A DNA stretch of 64,000 nt from Streptosporangium amethystogenes (GTDB lineage Bacteria; Actinomycetota; Actinomycetes; Streptosporangiales; Streptosporangiaceae), in contig NZ_JOEQ01000027.1 of assembly GCF_000721075.1 (NCBI RefSeq), positions 1-64,000 on the forward strand, given 5' to 3'. The notes under the pieces are model-generated. The model was not told where the DNA came from, did no database searches, and saw only the letters and a program-made list of their open reading frames with translations. How positions within the stretch are numbered: the first letter of the stretch is position 1; each line of letters opens with the position of its first letter. Both the position numbers and the translations under genes were made by a program. Shown here in pieces: positions 1 to 8,649 of this stretch.

Positions 1-1
1 C

Positions 2-136
2 GAGGACATCTCACGGCTCGTCGGGCACCGGAACACGGTGGTCACGGAGACGGTCTACCGGAAGCAGATCCGGCTGGTGCTCATGCAAGGAGCCGAGGCC
101 ATGGACGACATCTTCGGGAGTCAGTCACCCAGTTAG
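2..136 (+). CDS. Tyrosine recombinase/phage-type integrase, C-terminal fragment (5' end outside window)
   Basis: The 44 visible residues are the end of a tyrosine recombinase. They contain LVGHRNT, with the histidine of the second catalytic box, and ETVYRKQIR, whose tyrosine is at the position of the nucleophile that attacks DNA. They finish with the MDDIFG tail common in actinobacterial integrases of integrated plasmids and prophages. The gene starts left of the window and stops at TAG. A strong terminator and a tRNA-Val gene follow within about 45 bases, the classic place for an integrase beside its attachment site. The rest of the element is presumably to the left. Only the C-terminus is visible, so subfamily and activity cannot be judged. 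Confidence 0.8.
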   Translation, partial: EDISRLVGHRNTVVTETVYRKQIRLVLMQGAEAMDDIFGSQSPS

Positions 137-143
137 TCACTCA

Positions 144-177
144 CGCCCCGTTCTGAAGATCAGGAACGGGGCGTTTT
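144..177. terminator. Intrinsic terminator between integrase and tRNA-Val
   Basis: Perfect 10-bp inverted repeat (144-153 with 164-173: CGCCCCGTTC / GAACGGGGCG) followed by TTTT at 174-177. It ends the integrase transcript and, read on the other strand, lies just after the tRNA. Confidence 0.85.
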
Positions 178-180
178 GGC

Positions 181-255
181 TGGTGGGCACTACTGGGTTC
201 GAACCAGTGACATCTCGCTTGTAAGGCGAGCGCTCTACCACTGAGCTAAGCGCCC
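181..255 (-). tRNA. tRNA-Val (anticodon TAC)
   Basis: On the minus strand the gene begins GGGCGCT and ends AGTGCCC-A-CCA. This gives a 7-bp acceptor stem with one G-U pair and an encoded CCA (181-183). The D arm (TTAGCTCAGTGGTAGAGC), an anticodon stem CTCGC/GCGAG with loop CTTACAA (anticodon TAC, reading GUA), and the T arm with GGTTCGAACCC are all intact. Its 3' end points at the integrase gene and probably forms part of that element's attachment site. Confidence 0.95.
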
Positions 256-288
256 GGGGTAATCCCGTAGGACAGACGGGACAACACC

Positions 289-1407
289 TTACGCCACCCG
301 GGGGGATTTCAGCACATCGAGAGACCAGGTGGCCCCCGCGTCGGCGAAACCGGCGGCGCGCCAGCCGAGGAGGGCGGCGCCGAGCATGCCGGCTGATATG
401 CCGAGGGCGGCCTGACGCAGAGGCGGGGCGTCGCGGAAGGCGAGGCGTTTCTGAAGGCGCTCGGCCAGCGGGACGGAGAGGAGGGGGCCCGCCTCGGCGA
501 GGCCGCCACCGAGGACGATGGCCGAGGGGTCCAGCAGGAGCGTGTAGGTGGCCAGGGCCAGGGAGAGCGCCTCGACCGCTTCGCCCCAGATTTCCATGGC
601 GAGAGGATCTCTGGAGGCGGTCAGGGCTGCGACCTGCTCGGCGGTGACGGGAGCGGGTGAGGCGGTGGTGGTGGCGGGCGAGGCGGTGGGGACGGTGACA
701 GGCGGGGCTGGGGCGGGCGAAGCGGCAAGGGGGGTGGCAATGGCGGGCGACGCGGCAGTGGGCGAGGCGGGGGTGGCGGGAACGGTGTCAGGCGAGGCTG
801 TGCCAGGTGAGGCGGGGGTGGATGAGGTGGCGCGGGTGGAGTAGCGACGGGCTACGGCGGAGGCGGAGGCGTAGGTCTCCAGGCAGCCGATCTGGCCACA
901 GGCACACGGCTCACCCTCCGGGAAGACCGGGGTGTGGCCGATCTCGCCGCCCCAGCCGGCGTTCCCGCCGTACGGCTCGCCGTGCAGGATCACGGCGCCC
1001 GCGATGCCGGTGCCGATGGGCAGGAACAGGAAGTCGGAGAGCTCGCGACCGGCGCCGAGGACGCTCTCCGCGAGGCCTCCAGTGCGGACGTCGTGGCCGA
1101 GCATGACGGGGACGTCGAGCGGGACGAAATCCGTCGCGGGGACGTCCTTCCAGCCGATGTTCGCGGAGTAGAGGGCCGCATCGGTGGTGACCAGGCCGGG
1201 CACGGCGAGTCCGACACCCGCGGGGGTGCCGCCGCCCGCGGTGGCGAGGTCGTCGATGAACGATCGAATCGTCGCGACGACGGCGGCGGGGCCCCGATCC
1301 CGCGGGGTCGCGCGGCGGTCGGTGCGGATGATCTCGCCGGAACGGGTGACGAGGCCGCCCTTCATCGACGTTCCACCGACGTCAAGGGCAACAACGAAGG
1401 AGCTCAT
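289..1407 (-). CDS. ROK-family sugar kinase (glucokinase-like) with a Pro/Ala/Ser/Thr-rich insertion
   Basis: ROK kinases phosphorylate glucose, N-acetylglucosamine and similar sugars using ATP in the cytoplasm; others of the family are repressors. Here there is no N-terminal helix-turn-helix, so this is a kinase. The N-terminus carries the phosphate-binding VALDVGGTSMKGGLV. The ROK zinc site is clear: GHTPV followed by CACGQIGCLE. The C-terminus has the adenosine-site IVLGGGLAEAG. Usual length is about 300 residues and this one has 372, the excess being a low-complexity block of SPA/TPA repeats at about residues 187-258, just after the zinc motif. ATG start at 1407. The substrate cannot be told from sequence. 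The insertion is in frame, so the gene looks functional. Confidence 0.85.
   Translation of the reverse strand: MSSFVVALDVGGTSMKGGLVTRSGEIIRTDRRATPRDRGPAAVVATIRSFIDDLATAGGGTPAGVGLAVPGLVTTDAALYSANIGWKDVPATDFVPLDVPVMLGHDVRTGGLAESVLGAGRELSDFLFLPIGTGIAGAVILHGEPYGGNAGWGGEIGHTPVFPEGEPCACGQIGCLETYASASAVARRYSTRATSSTPASPGTASPDTVPATPASPTAASPAIATPLAASPAPAPPVTVPTASPATTTASPAPVTAEQVAALTASRDPLAMEIWGEAVEALSLALATYTLLLDPSAIVLGGGLAEAGPLLSVPLAERLQKRLAFRDAPPLRQAALGISAGMLGAALLGWRAAGFADAGATWSLDVLKSPRVA
632..850. repeat. Imperfect tandem low-complexity tract inside the ROK kinase gene
   Basis: About 220 bases of degenerate GGCGAGGCGG/GTGGCGG-type units that encode the Ser-Pro-Ala-rich insertion of the kinase. It keeps the frame open, and such tracts vary in length between relatives by slippage. 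Confidence 0.6.
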
Positions 1408-1809
1408 GCACCCATCCAGCGGCTCGAAGGAGCGGGACCGAGCCCGACCCTAGCGCACGGCATATGCGTTCGGATGAGGGAGATCCACCGATACGACCAG
1501 GAAGCCCGGCCACGGCCTCATGCGCGGCTTACGGGTATCCGAGGTGATCACCGACGGGGTCACACGCGGTGAAAGGACGGCGGAAGAACAGGTCGCGTCC
1601 ATGGACGTGGGGGTATGCGCGTTCGGACCCGGGGGCCGGTCTCGCGTGAAGAGCGCGGCGAGGGAGGTGGGGCCTGGTGCCGCCTATCGGTGCTCACACC
1701 GTGTGGGAAGGTCAGCAGCACAGCGGTGATCAACCAGCCCGATCCCGAACACTCGTACACCAGGTACGCGGACGTGACCGGTCGGGTAGCCCCGGGCGAA
1801 CGCGACCCC
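1408..1809. other. Intergenic stretch without recognised gene
   Basis: About 400 bases between the ROK kinase start and the end of the zinc-ribbon gene. Short open frames here overlap one another and have no Shine-Dalgarno sequence or family resemblance. It should contain the ROK gene promoter, but I could not pick a convincing -35/-10 pair. Confidence 0.5.
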
Positions 1810-2121
1810 TCAGGGGACCCGGCGCAGCACCCTGGCCAGGGCGGCCTCCACCTCGTCGGCCAGGCCCGGGGCGCAGGCGACAGCCGGTCGGCCGTCGGCA
1901 CGGGCGAGCCGCACCGAGCCGCAGGACCGGCACTCCACCTCGCCGAGCCTGCAGATGAGCGCGACGGAGCCGCAGGAGGAGCACGTGTCGAGCTCGACTT
2001 CATGGGTGCGCCGGCAGTCCGGGCAGATCAGCACCTGCGTCTCGTCGCGTACCCCGCGCGTCCACGGGCTGGCACCACGAATCGGGTCGGTCTGCCTGGC
2101 CCCGCAGGAGAAGCAGGGCAT
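1810..2121 (-). CDS. Small zinc-ribbon protein (conserved actinobacterial hypothetical)
   Basis: The 103-residue protein has four CxxC-type pairs: CFSC at the start, CPDC, CSSC and CRSC. These are the spacing of two zinc ribbons, and the opening MPCFSCGARQTDP is a start I know from conserved actinobacterial proteins of unknown function. It has no signal peptide or membrane segment. The C-terminal 25 residues form a likely helix (EVEAALARVLRRV). A role in nucleic-acid or protein binding is possible but not shown. It is downstream of ahpE on the same strand and separated from it by about 60 bases, so the two may be co-transcribed. Confidence 0.65.
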   Translation of the reverse strand: MPCFSCGARQTDPIRGASPWTRGVRDETQVLICPDCRRTHEVELDTCSSCGSVALICRLGEVECRSCGSVRLARADGRPAVACAPGLADEVEAALARVLRRVP

Positions 2122-2183
2122 GATCGCCTCCGAGAGGTCGGACCGGCGGGCGCCGCGCGAACGGGCGGTCGCCGGATCACCGC

Positions 2184-2642
2184 TTAGGGAAGTTCGGCGA
2201 GCGCCTTGCGGTACTCGGCGATGTCGCGGGCCTGTGAAATCGGATTCACGACACGCCAGCGGACCACGCCCTCGCCGTCGATGATGAAGGTTCCGCGCCC
2301 CGCGAAGCCCTTCTCCTCATCGAACACACCGTACGCTCGCGCGACCTGTCCGTGCGGCCAGAAGTCGGAGAGCAGCGGGAAGGTGTAGCCCTTCTGATCC
2401 GCCCACGCGCGGTGAGCGAAGATAGAGTCAATCGAGATGGTGAGAACTTCAACGTCCTCGGGCATGTCGGCCAGGAACTCGTCGCGGATGGCGTCGAGTT
2501 CGCCGCCGCAGACGCCGGTGAACGCGAGAGGGTAGAAGATCAGCACGATCTTTTTGCCCCGGTGGTCGGAAAGCTTGACCGGGGTGCCGTGCTGGTCGCT
2601 CAGCTCGAAGCCCGGAGCCTGGGTACCCACCTCGATCGCCAT
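2184..2642 (-). CDS. ahpE: Peroxiredoxin AhpE (1-Cys type)
   Basis: Thiol peroxidase that reduces hydroperoxides and peroxynitrite in the cytoplasm. The motif YPLAFTGVCGGELDAIRDE holds the peroxidatic cysteine in the Pro...Thr..Cys setting and matches the AhpE subfamily of M. tuberculosis. No resolving cysteine is visible, in keeping with a 1-Cys enzyme recycled by an external thiol. The ATG at 2642 is chosen because AAAGGA lies about 7 bases before it and it gives 152 residues, close to the family length. An upstream in-frame ATG at 2672 would place that Shine-Dalgarno inside the gene. The neighbourhood (DUF3052, then aceE) is also that of mycobacterial ahpE. Confidence 0.93.
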   Translation of the reverse strand: MAIEVGTQAPGFELSDQHGTPVKLSDHRGKKIVLIFYPLAFTGVCGGELDAIRDEFLADMPEDVEVLTISIDSIFAHRAWADQKGYTFPLLSDFWPHGQVARAYGVFDEEKGFAGRGTFIIDGEGVVRWRVVNPISQARDIAEYRKALAELP

Positions 2643-2724
2643 GGCCGGGGTTCCTTTCGTCGCATGAGGCATGCGCCATCATCCTGCCGTACGGCTCACG
2701 CGAGCCGTACGGCAGGGCGGACCC

Positions 2725-3153
2725 TTAGCGGCGCGCCTTGGGCGTCGCCAGACGCGTCCCCGACCAGTCGGGGGCCGCACTGATGCTGCTGGTCTGCGAG
2801 AGACCCGCAGTGGTGGCGTCTTCCCCGATGTCGCTCGGCTCCACGTGCCCGTCCCGGCCGGCTTTGGGAGTGAGCAGCCAGATCTGGCCACCATCGGTGA
2901 GGTTGGTCACCACGCTGCTCAGGGCGTCGAACAGATCACCGTCACCGTCACGCCACCAGAGCAGCACGACGTCGACGACGTCCTCGAAGTCTTCATCGAC
3001 CAGCTCGTTACCGGTCAGCTCCTCGACGGAGTCGCGCAGGTCGTCGTCAGCGTCCTCGTCCCATCCGACCTCCTGCACCACCTGACCCTGCTTGAGGCCG
3101 AGTCGTTCGGCCAGGCCGCGTTCGCCCTGGGCCTGACCCGCGGTCGCGCTCAC
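2725..3153 (-). CDS. DUF3052 family protein
   Basis: 142-residue acidic cytoplasmic protein of the DUF3052 family, which is found beside aceE in many actinobacteria (Rv2239c position in M. tuberculosis). Recognisable features are GLKQGQVVQEVGWDED near residue 20 and the DVVLLWWRDGDGDL strand-turn in the middle. The tail after residue 105 is low in structure. The GTG start at 3153 has a strong AGGAGGG Shine-Dalgarno sequence. It lies between ahpE and yjbQ, all on the minus strand. Function is not established, and no catalytic residues can be named. Confidence 0.85.
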   Translation of the reverse strand: MSATAGQAQGERGLAERLGLKQGQVVQEVGWDEDADDDLRDSVEELTGNELVDEDFEDVVDVVLLWWRDGDGDLFDALSSVVTNLTDGGQIWLLTPKAGRDGHVEPSDIGEDATTAGLSQTSSISAAPDWSGTRLATPKARR

Positions 3154-3276
3154 GTTTGTCCCTCCTGCTTGGATGGCCCCGCAATCACACGGTGCTCAAA
3201 GTGCTTCGGCACAGTCCACACGCTGTGACCCTTAGTCGTCAACGGTCGCCACGGCAACGACTGGGCTACGTATGAA

Positions 3277-3684
3277 TTAGTCCGACAAAAATGACAAACG
3301 GACCTGGCGTTCCAGATTGTCGACGTTGAGATCCACCACGGCGATGGACTGCCAGGTTCCCAGCGCGAGCCGCCCCGACAGGACCGGGACGGTGGCGTAC
3401 GGCGGAATGAGGGCGGGCATGACATGCGACCGTCCATGCCCTCTTGAGCCGTGCGCATGCCTCCATCTGTCATCGGCGGGAAGCAGGGCCTCCAGCGCCA
3501 CGAGCAGATCGTCGTCACTGCCTGAGCCCAGCTCCAGCAGCGCGACCCCGGCGGTCGCGTGGGGCACGAAGACGTTCAACAGGCCGTCGCCCCCGCATGA
3601 CCGGACGAAGCTCTCGCACTCGGAGGTGATGTCGTGCACCCGTTCCCGGGAACCCGTTACCACCTCGATCGTCTGAGATCTCAC
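3277..3684 (-). CDS. YjbQ/UPF0047 family protein (secondary thiamine-phosphate synthase type)
   Basis: 135-residue single-domain protein of the UPF0047/YjbQ family, some members of which can replace thiamine-phosphate synthase weakly. The true physiological role is unsettled. The signatures seen are FVPHATAGVALLE, the glycine/histidine loop RHAHGSRGHGRSHV, and the C-terminal LALGTWQSIAVVDLN. The histidines in these motifs form the expected metal/phosphate pocket. The GTG start at 3684 has no Shine-Dalgarno, but TAGGAT lies six bases upstream (minus strand, 3691-3696), which is right for a leaderless transcript beginning at the GTG. Divergent from aceE. Confidence 0.85.
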   Translation of the reverse strand: MRSQTIEVVTGSRERVHDITSECESFVRSCGGDGLLNVFVPHATAGVALLELGSGSDDDLLVALEALLPADDRWRHAHGSRGHGRSHVMPALIPPYATVPVLSGRLALGTWQSIAVVDLNVDNLERQVRLSFLSD

Positions 3685-3690
3685 ATACCG

Positions 3691-3696
3691 ATCCTA
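3691..3696 (-). promoter_or_regulatory. -10 element of a probable leaderless yjbQ promoter
   Basis: TAGGAT on the minus strand, fitting the actinobacterial TAGNNT -10, ends six bases before the GTG start at 3684. There is no ribosome site in between, so transcription probably begins at the start codon. Confidence 0.5.
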
Positions 3697-4163
3697 CGAT
3701 CCATCGTGAGCTGCGATGACGACCGCACCCGGCGCGGGGCGCATCAGGCGCCCCATCCGTCACGCGCCCGCACCGGGTAGATCACCTTATACGGGACGCT
3801 CCAGCTCTCCATGGGCGTACGAAAGGGGCGCGGAGGGCACTATGAGAGAGGGCCACTCGTTACACATATGCAAGGTTTCAGTCACCCTTCCCCACCCTGG
3901 GAGCCTCCCTCTCGTGAGGGTTCCGGACCAGGCCAGACGGCGGGACCCGGATTCACAGGGAGGGGACCTGTAAAAAAGAGGGAACCTCGATGTAACCTTT
4001 GACGACAATTCGTCCTACCATCGGTGGTCTAGGCCACTTTTGTACCCCTGCCAGCAGGGATCTCCTGGTTACCGGCAAGTAGAGATGCACTTTCCGGGGT
4101 AAGCGACCAGGATGGAAGACGACCTACACCAGACAAAAGTCCATCCTCGGAAGGCGAGACCCA
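3697..4163 (+). promoter_or_regulatory. Promoter and structured leader region of aceE
   Basis: Long gene-free region upstream of aceE. TTGACG at 3999-4004 is a possible -35, but no good -10 lies at the usual distance. Farther down, 4064-4069 CCTGGT pairs with 4106-4111 ACCAGG, and 4070-4073 TACC pairs with 4098-4101 GGTA. This closes a 24-base loop and leaves a 4-base bulge. A smaller hairpin, CCCTG/CAGGG, lies at 4046-4059. The aceE Shine-Dalgarno GGAAGGCGAG follows at about 4149. The leader could carry an RNA or protein regulatory site, but I know of no named riboswitch that it matches. Confidence 0.45.
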
Positions 4164-6911
4164 GTGGCTTCCGGACGCCAGCGTTTCTCGATCATCAGCG
4201 ACGGCCTACCCAGCCAGCTTCCTGATGTCGACCCCAGTGAGACCCAGGAGTGGCTCGAGTCGCTCGACAACGTCATCAAGACGGAAGGTCGCACTCGTGC
4301 TCGTTACCTGATGCTTCGGCTGTTGGAACGGGCCCGCGAGCACCAGGTCGGTGTGCCCGGCCTGCGTAGTACCGACTACATCAACACCATCCCGCCGGAG
4401 CGTGAACCCTGGTTCCCGGGCGACGAGTACGTCGAGCGCCGGATCCGCGCCTACACGCGCTGGAACGCGGCGGTCATGGTGACCCGGGCCAACGCCCGCA
4501 CCAACGTCGGTGGGCACATCGCCACCTACGCCTCGGCCGCGTCGCTCTACGAGGTGGGTTTCAACCACTTCTTCCGCGGCAAGGACCACGGCGAGTCCGG
4601 AGACCAGGTCTTCTTCCAGGGCCACGCCGCACCTGGCATCTACGCCCGCGCCTTCCTTGAGGGCCGCCTCAGCGAGGCCCAGCTCGACGCCTTCCGCCAG
4701 GAGCTCTCGCACGGTTTCAAGGGCCTGCCCTCCTATCCGCACCCCCGCCTGATGCCCGACTTCTGGGAGTTCCCCACGGTCTCCATGGGTCTCGGCCCGA
4801 TCGGGGCGATCTACCAGGCCCGGTTCAACCGCTACCTGCTGAACCGGAAGATCAAGGACACCAGCCGGAGCCACGTCTGGTGCTACCTCGGTGACGGCGA
4901 GATGGACGAGCCCGAGTCGCTCGGCGCGATCGGCCTGGCGGCCCGTGAGGAGCTCGACAACCTCACCTTCGTCATCAACTGCAACCTGCAGCGTCTCGAC
5001 GGCCCGGTACGCGGCAACGGAAAGATCATCCAGGAGCTGGAGTCCTACTTCCGCGGCGCCGGCTGGAACGTCATCAAGGTCGTCTGGGGTCGCGACTGGG
5101 ATCCGCTGCTGGCGGCCGACGTCGACGGCGTGCTGGTCAACAAGATGAACACCGTCCCCGACGGCCAGTTCCAGACCTACTCCGTCGAGTCCGGCGAGTA
5201 CATCCGCGAGAACTTCTTCGGTGACGACCCGCGCCTGCGCAAGATGGTCGAGCACCTGTCGGACGAGGACATCCGCAAGCTGTCGCGCGGCGGCCACGAC
5301 TACCGCAAGGTCTACGCGGCCTACAAGTCGGCCCGCGAGCACGTCGGCCAGCCGACCGTCATCCTCGCCCAGACCATCAAGGGCTGGACCCTCGGCAAGG
5401 ACTTCGAGGCGCGCAACGCCACGCACCAGATGAAGAAGCTGTCCAAGGCCGACCTGAAGGAGTTCCGCGACCGGCTCTACCTGCCGATTCCCGACTCCGC
5501 CCTTGAGGCCGACCTCCCCCCGTACTTCCACCCGGGCGAGAACGACCCCGAGATCCAGTACATGAAGGAGCGGCGCGCGGCCCTGGGCGGTTTCCTGCCC
5601 AAGCGCGTGATACGGGCCAAGCCGGTCAAGCTTCCCGGCGACGCCGCCTACGCGCAGCTGAAGAAGGGCTCCGGCAAGCAGAACGTCGCCACCACCATGG
5701 CGTTCGTCCGCCTGCTCAAGGACCTCATGCGCGACAAGGAGATCGGCCACCGGTTCGTGCCGATCATCCCTGACGAGGCGCGCACCTTCGGTCTTGACGC
5801 GATCTTCCCGACGGCGAAGATCTACTCGCCGCACGGTCAGACCTACGAGGCGGTCGACCGCGAGCTGCTGCTGTCGTACAAGGAGTCGACCGAGGGTCAG
5901 ATCCTGCACGAGGGCATCAGCGAGTCGGGCTCGATGGCCTCCACGATCGCGGTCGGCTCGTCGTACGCCACGCACGGCGAGCACATGATCCCGATCTACA
6001 TCTTCTACTCGATGTTCGGCTGGCAGCGCACCGCCGACCAGATGTGGCAGCTCGCCGACCAGATGGGCCGCGGCTTCCTGCTCGGCGCCACCGCCGGCCG
6101 CACCACGCTGAACGGCGAGGGTCTGCAGCACGAGGACGGCCACACCCCGCTGATCGCCTCGACGAACCCGGCGGCGGTCTCGTACGACCCGTCGTGGGGG
6201 TTCGAGGTGGCCCACATCGTCAAGGACGGCCTGCGGAGGATGTACGGCGAGGAGCCGGAGAACGTCTTCTACTACCTGACCGTCTACAACGAGCCCTACC
6301 TTCAGCCCGTCGAGCCCGCGAACCTGGACGTGGCGGGCCTGCTCAAGGGTCTGTACAGGTTCGCCCCTGCTCCGGCCGTCTCGGGCCCGAAGGCCAACAT
6401 CCTGTCGTCCGGCGTGGCCGGGCCGTGGGCCGTGGAGGCCCAGCGGATGCTGGCCGAGGACTGGGGTGTGGCGGCCGAGGTCTGGTCGGCCACCTCCTGG
6501 ACGGAGCTGCGCCGCGAGGCGCTCGCCGCCGAGGAGCACAACCTGCTCAACCCCGAGGCGGACAAGCGCGTGCCGTACGTCACGCAGGCGCTGTCGAAGG
6601 CCCAGGGGCCGTTCGTGGGCGTGAGCGACTACATGCGGGCGGTTCAGGACCAGATCGCCCAGTGGGTCCCCGGTGACTGGAGCTCGCTCGGCACCGACGG
6701 CTTCGGCCTGTCGGACACCCGGTCGGCACTGCGCCGCCACTTCCACGTGGACGCGGCCTCGATCACCCTGGCCGTGCTCACCCAGCTGGTCGAGCGCGGT
6801 GAGCTCGACCCCGAGGTGCTGGGCGACGCCATCTCCATGTACCACTTGAAGAACGGCGTGACCGAGGCCGGGGGCGCCGAGAGCAACGACACCCAGTCCA
6901 TGGGCGTGTGA
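4164..6911 (+). CDS. aceE: Pyruvate dehydrogenase E1 component, homodimeric type
   Basis: Thiamine-diphosphate enzyme that decarboxylates pyruvate and acetylates the lipoyl group of E2, feeding acetyl-CoA to the fatty-acid genes downstream. At 915 residues it is the full homodimeric AceE length. The ThDP/Mg site is [10 protein letters not shown] (residues 243-252) followed by [16 protein letters not shown]. The middle domain has the conserved [13 protein letters not shown] and the glutamate-containing [13 protein letters not shown] start at 4164 with GGAAGG upstream. E2 and E3 are not in the window, as is normal in actinobacteria where AceE is encoded apart. The position after DUF3052/yjbQ and before fasR/fabD follows the actinobacterial order, though extra genes separate it from fasR here. 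Confidence 0.97.
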   Translation: MASGRQRFSIISDGLPSQLPDVDPSETQEWLESLDNVIKTEGRTRARYLMLRLLERAREHQVGVPGLRSTDYINTIPPEREPWFPGDEYVERRIRAYTRWNAAVMVTRANARTNVGGHIATYASAASLYEVGFNHFFRGKDHGESGDQVFFQGHAAPGIYARAFLEGRLSEAQLDAFRQELSHGFKGLPSYPHPRLMPDFWEFPTVSMGLGPIGAIYQARFNRYLLNRKIKDTSRSHVWCYLGDGEMDEPESLGAIGLAAREELDNLTFVINCNLQRLDGPVRGNGKIIQELESYFRGAGWNVIKVVWGRDWDPLLAADVDGVLVNKMNTVPDGQFQTYSVESGEYIRENFFGDDPRLRKMVEHLSDEDIRKLSRGGHDYRKVYAAYKSAREHVGQPTVILAQTIKGWTLGKDFEARNATHQMKKLSKADLKEFRDRLYLPIPDSALEADLPPYFHPGENDPEIQYMKERRAALGGFLPKRVIRAKPVKLPGDAAYAQLKKGSGKQNVATTMAFVRLLKDLMRDKEIGHRFVPIIPDEARTFGLDAIFPTAKIYSPHGQTYEAVDRELLLSYKESTEGQILHEGISESGSMASTIAVGSSYATHGEHMIPIYIFYSMFGWQRTADQMWQLADQMGRGFLLGATAGRTTLNGEGLQHEDGHTPLIASTNPAAVSYDPSWGFEVAHIVKDGLRRMYGEEPENVFYYLTVYNEPYLQPVEPANLDVAGLLKGLYRFAPAPAVSGPKANILSSGVAGPWAVEAQRMLAEDWGVAAEVWSATSWTELRREALAAEEHNLLNPEADKRVPYVTQALSKAQGPFVGVSDYMRAVQDQIAQWVPGDWSSLGTDGFGLSDTRSALRRHFHVDAASITLAVLTQLVERGELDPEVLGDAISMYHLKNGVTEAGGAESNDTQSMGV

Positions 6912-6917
6912 TCCTTT

Positions 6918-6954
6918 CCGGGCGGGTTCTCCTTTTCCATGGGGGCCCGCCCGG
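6918..6954. terminator. Terminator-like hairpin after aceE
   Basis: Perfect 9-bp inverted repeat CCGGGCGGG (6918-6926) / CCCGCCCGG (6946-6954), 7 bases after the aceE stop. There is no U-tract, as is common for actinobacterial terminators. Confidence 0.6.
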
Positions 6955-6960
6955 TTAGGG

Positions 6961-6990
6961 TGGAATCGCTTCCCCCGGCGAACGATTCCA
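6961..6990. promoter_or_regulatory. Inverted repeat just before the lipoprotein gene ribosome site
   Basis: TGGAATCG (6961-6968) and CGATTCCA (6983-6990) are perfect 8-bp arms around a 14-base loop. The Shine-Dalgarno GGGGGA of the next gene starts at the following base. It could be an operator or an RNA hairpin limiting access to the ribosome site. Confidence 0.35.
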
Positions 6991-7004
6991 GGGGGAGCTT
7001 TTTC

Positions 7005-8576
7005 ATGGCAAGAATCCTTAGGGCGGCCGCGACGGTCGCGGCCCTGTCGACCGCGCTCGCCGCCTGCGGCGACGGTGGCGGAAACAATGTCGCCGCGGGC
7101 ACCTCCGTGCCGACCGCCACCACGTCGACGGCCGCGCCCTCGGGGACGCCCTCGGCCGCGCCCTCGGGGACGATCGCATGGGGCCCGTGCACCGACATCA
7201 AGCGACCCGGCGGCCAGCCTCCCGCGCAGTCCGAACGCGCGCAGCAGTGCGGGAAGCTCAAGGTGCCGCTCGACTACGCCAGACCGGACGGCGAGTCCAT
7301 CGACGTCGCCGTCATCCGCGTCAAGGCCTCGGGTCCCGGTAAGCGGATCGGCTCGCTGGTCTTCAACTTCGGCGGCCCCGGCGCCTCGGGGGTCGACACC
7401 CTGGCCCAGGCCGCCAAGGCCTTCACCAGTCTGAACCGCCGCTACGATCTGGTCAGCTTCGACCCCCGCGGGGTCGGCCGCAGTTCGGGCGTCCGGTGCG
7501 ACGGCAACGCGATGATGGACAAGTTCACCTCGATGAACACCCTGCCCACCAACGACGCCGAACGCGCCGAGATCCGGCAGACCACCAAGGAGTTCACGAC
7601 GGCCTGCGGGCAGACCTCGGGCAGGCTGCTGCCCTATGTCGGCACGGTGAACGCCGCCGCGGACATGGACCGCCTCCGCGAGGCCCTGGGCGAGAAGAAA
7701 CTGAACTACTTCGGCATCTCGTACGGGACGCAACTCGGCGCGGTCTACGCGACCAGGTTCCCGAAGAACGTGGGCCGGTTCGTGCTGGACGCCCCGCTGG
7801 ACCCGAGCGTGTCCCTGGCCGATCGCACGATGGTCCAGACCAAGGGCTTCCAGCAGGCCTACGACGCCTTTCTGAAGGACTGCGTGAAGGAGCCCGGCCA
7901 GTGCGAGATCGGCACCGACGTGACCATCGCGAACAAGAACGTCGAGAAACTCATGGACGATCTGAAGGACGAGCCGCTCAAGATCGGTGACCGTACCCTG
8001 ACGCAGGGGCTGGCGGGCACCGGCATCGCCGCCGCGCTGTACTCGGAGATGACCTGGCCACTGCTTGACCAGGCGCTGGGTCAGGCGATCAAGGGTGACG
8101 GACGGATCCTGCTGGCGATGGCCGACAGTTACAACGGCCGCCTGCCCGACGGCAGCTACACGACGCTCATGAGCAGTTTCCCGGCGATCAGTTGCGTCGA
8201 CACCGCGGAACGGCCCACCCCCGAGCAGCTGGCCGCGGTCGAGGCCGAGACGATGAAGGTCTCCCCGCTGTTCGGCGGCAGCGGGATGGGCCTGATCTGC
8301 TCGATGTGGCCGGTCCCGGGCAGTGACGAGGCCAGGCGGGTCAACGCCACGGGCTCGGCCCCGATCATGGTGATCGGCGGCACCGGCGACCCCGCCACCC
8401 CGTACGAGTGGGCTCCGAAACTGACCTCGGAACTCAAAACGGGCGTGCTGGTGACCTACAAGGGCGAGGGGCACGGCGCCTACCTGTCCGGTGACGCCTG
8501 CATCGCGAAGGTGACCGACGCCTACCTGATCGACGGGAAGGTCCCCGCGAAGGGGATCACCTGCTCGAACTCCTGA
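7005..8576 (+). CDS. Lipoprotein alpha/beta-hydrolase, tripeptidyl aminopeptidase-like (S33)
   Basis: Probable exported peptidase anchored to the membrane by lipid. The N-terminus is a lipoprotein signal with lipobox LAAC, lipidated Cys21, then a Pro/Ser/Thr linker. The hydrolase fold shows the oxyanion segment FNFGGPGASG, DPRGVGRS, the nucleophile in GISYGTQ (Ser239), an aspartate in GGTGDPATPYEWA, and the histidine in GEGHGAY. The C-terminal part matches the TAP-like domain of Streptomyces tripeptidyl aminopeptidases, which trim N-terminal tripeptides from secreted proteins. The ATG at 7005 is chosen for its GGGGGA Shine-Dalgarno and because it places the signal peptide at the very start. 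523 residues. Not obviously linked to aceE. Confidence 0.85.
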   Translation: MARILRAAATVAALSTALAACGDGGGNNVAAGTSVPTATTSTAAPSGTPSAAPSGTIAWGPCTDIKRPGGQPPAQSERAQQCGKLKVPLDYARPDGESIDVAVIRVKASGPGKRIGSLVFNFGGPGASGVDTLAQAAKAFTSLNRRYDLVSFDPRGVGRSSGVRCDGNAMMDKFTSMNTLPTNDAERAEIRQTTKEFTTACGQTSGRLLPYVGTVNAAADMDRLREALGEKKLNYFGISYGTQLGAVYATRFPKNVGRFVLDAPLDPSVSLADRTMVQTKGFQQAYDAFLKDCVKEPGQCEIGTDVTIANKNVEKLMDDLKDEPLKIGDRTLTQGLAGTGIAAALYSEMTWPLLDQALGQAIKGDGRILLAMADSYNGRLPDGSYTTLMSSFPAISCVDTAERPTPEQLAAVEAETMKVSPLFGGSGMGLICSMWPVPGSDEARRVNATGSAPIMVIGGTGDPATPYEWAPKLTSELKTGVLVTYKGEGHGAYLSGDACIAKVTDAYLIDGKVPAKGITCSNS

Positions 8577-8607
8577 CGTTTGAACCCGCTGCCCGCCGCC
8601 GGTCACC

Positions 8608-8633
8608 CTGGCGACGCCTCCCCGCGTTGCCAG
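8608..8633. terminator. Bidirectional terminator between convergent genes
   Basis: CTGGCGACG (8608-8616) pairs with CGTTGCCAG (8625-8633), nine pairs including one G-U, in the 73-base gap between the convergent hydrolase and kinase genes. Confidence 0.6.
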
Positions 8634-8649
8634 GAGCGCGGGAGGGGGC

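Noticed and set aside
3999..4027. TTGACG as aceE promoter with a -10 at 4022
   Set aside because: CGGTGG is not a -10; kept only as a possible -35.
4206..8606. 1,466-residue open frame antisense to aceE and the lipoprotein gene
   Set aside because: High-GC shadow: its composition is Val/Gly/His/Arg-rich repeats, it has no ribosome site, and it is opposite two clear genes.
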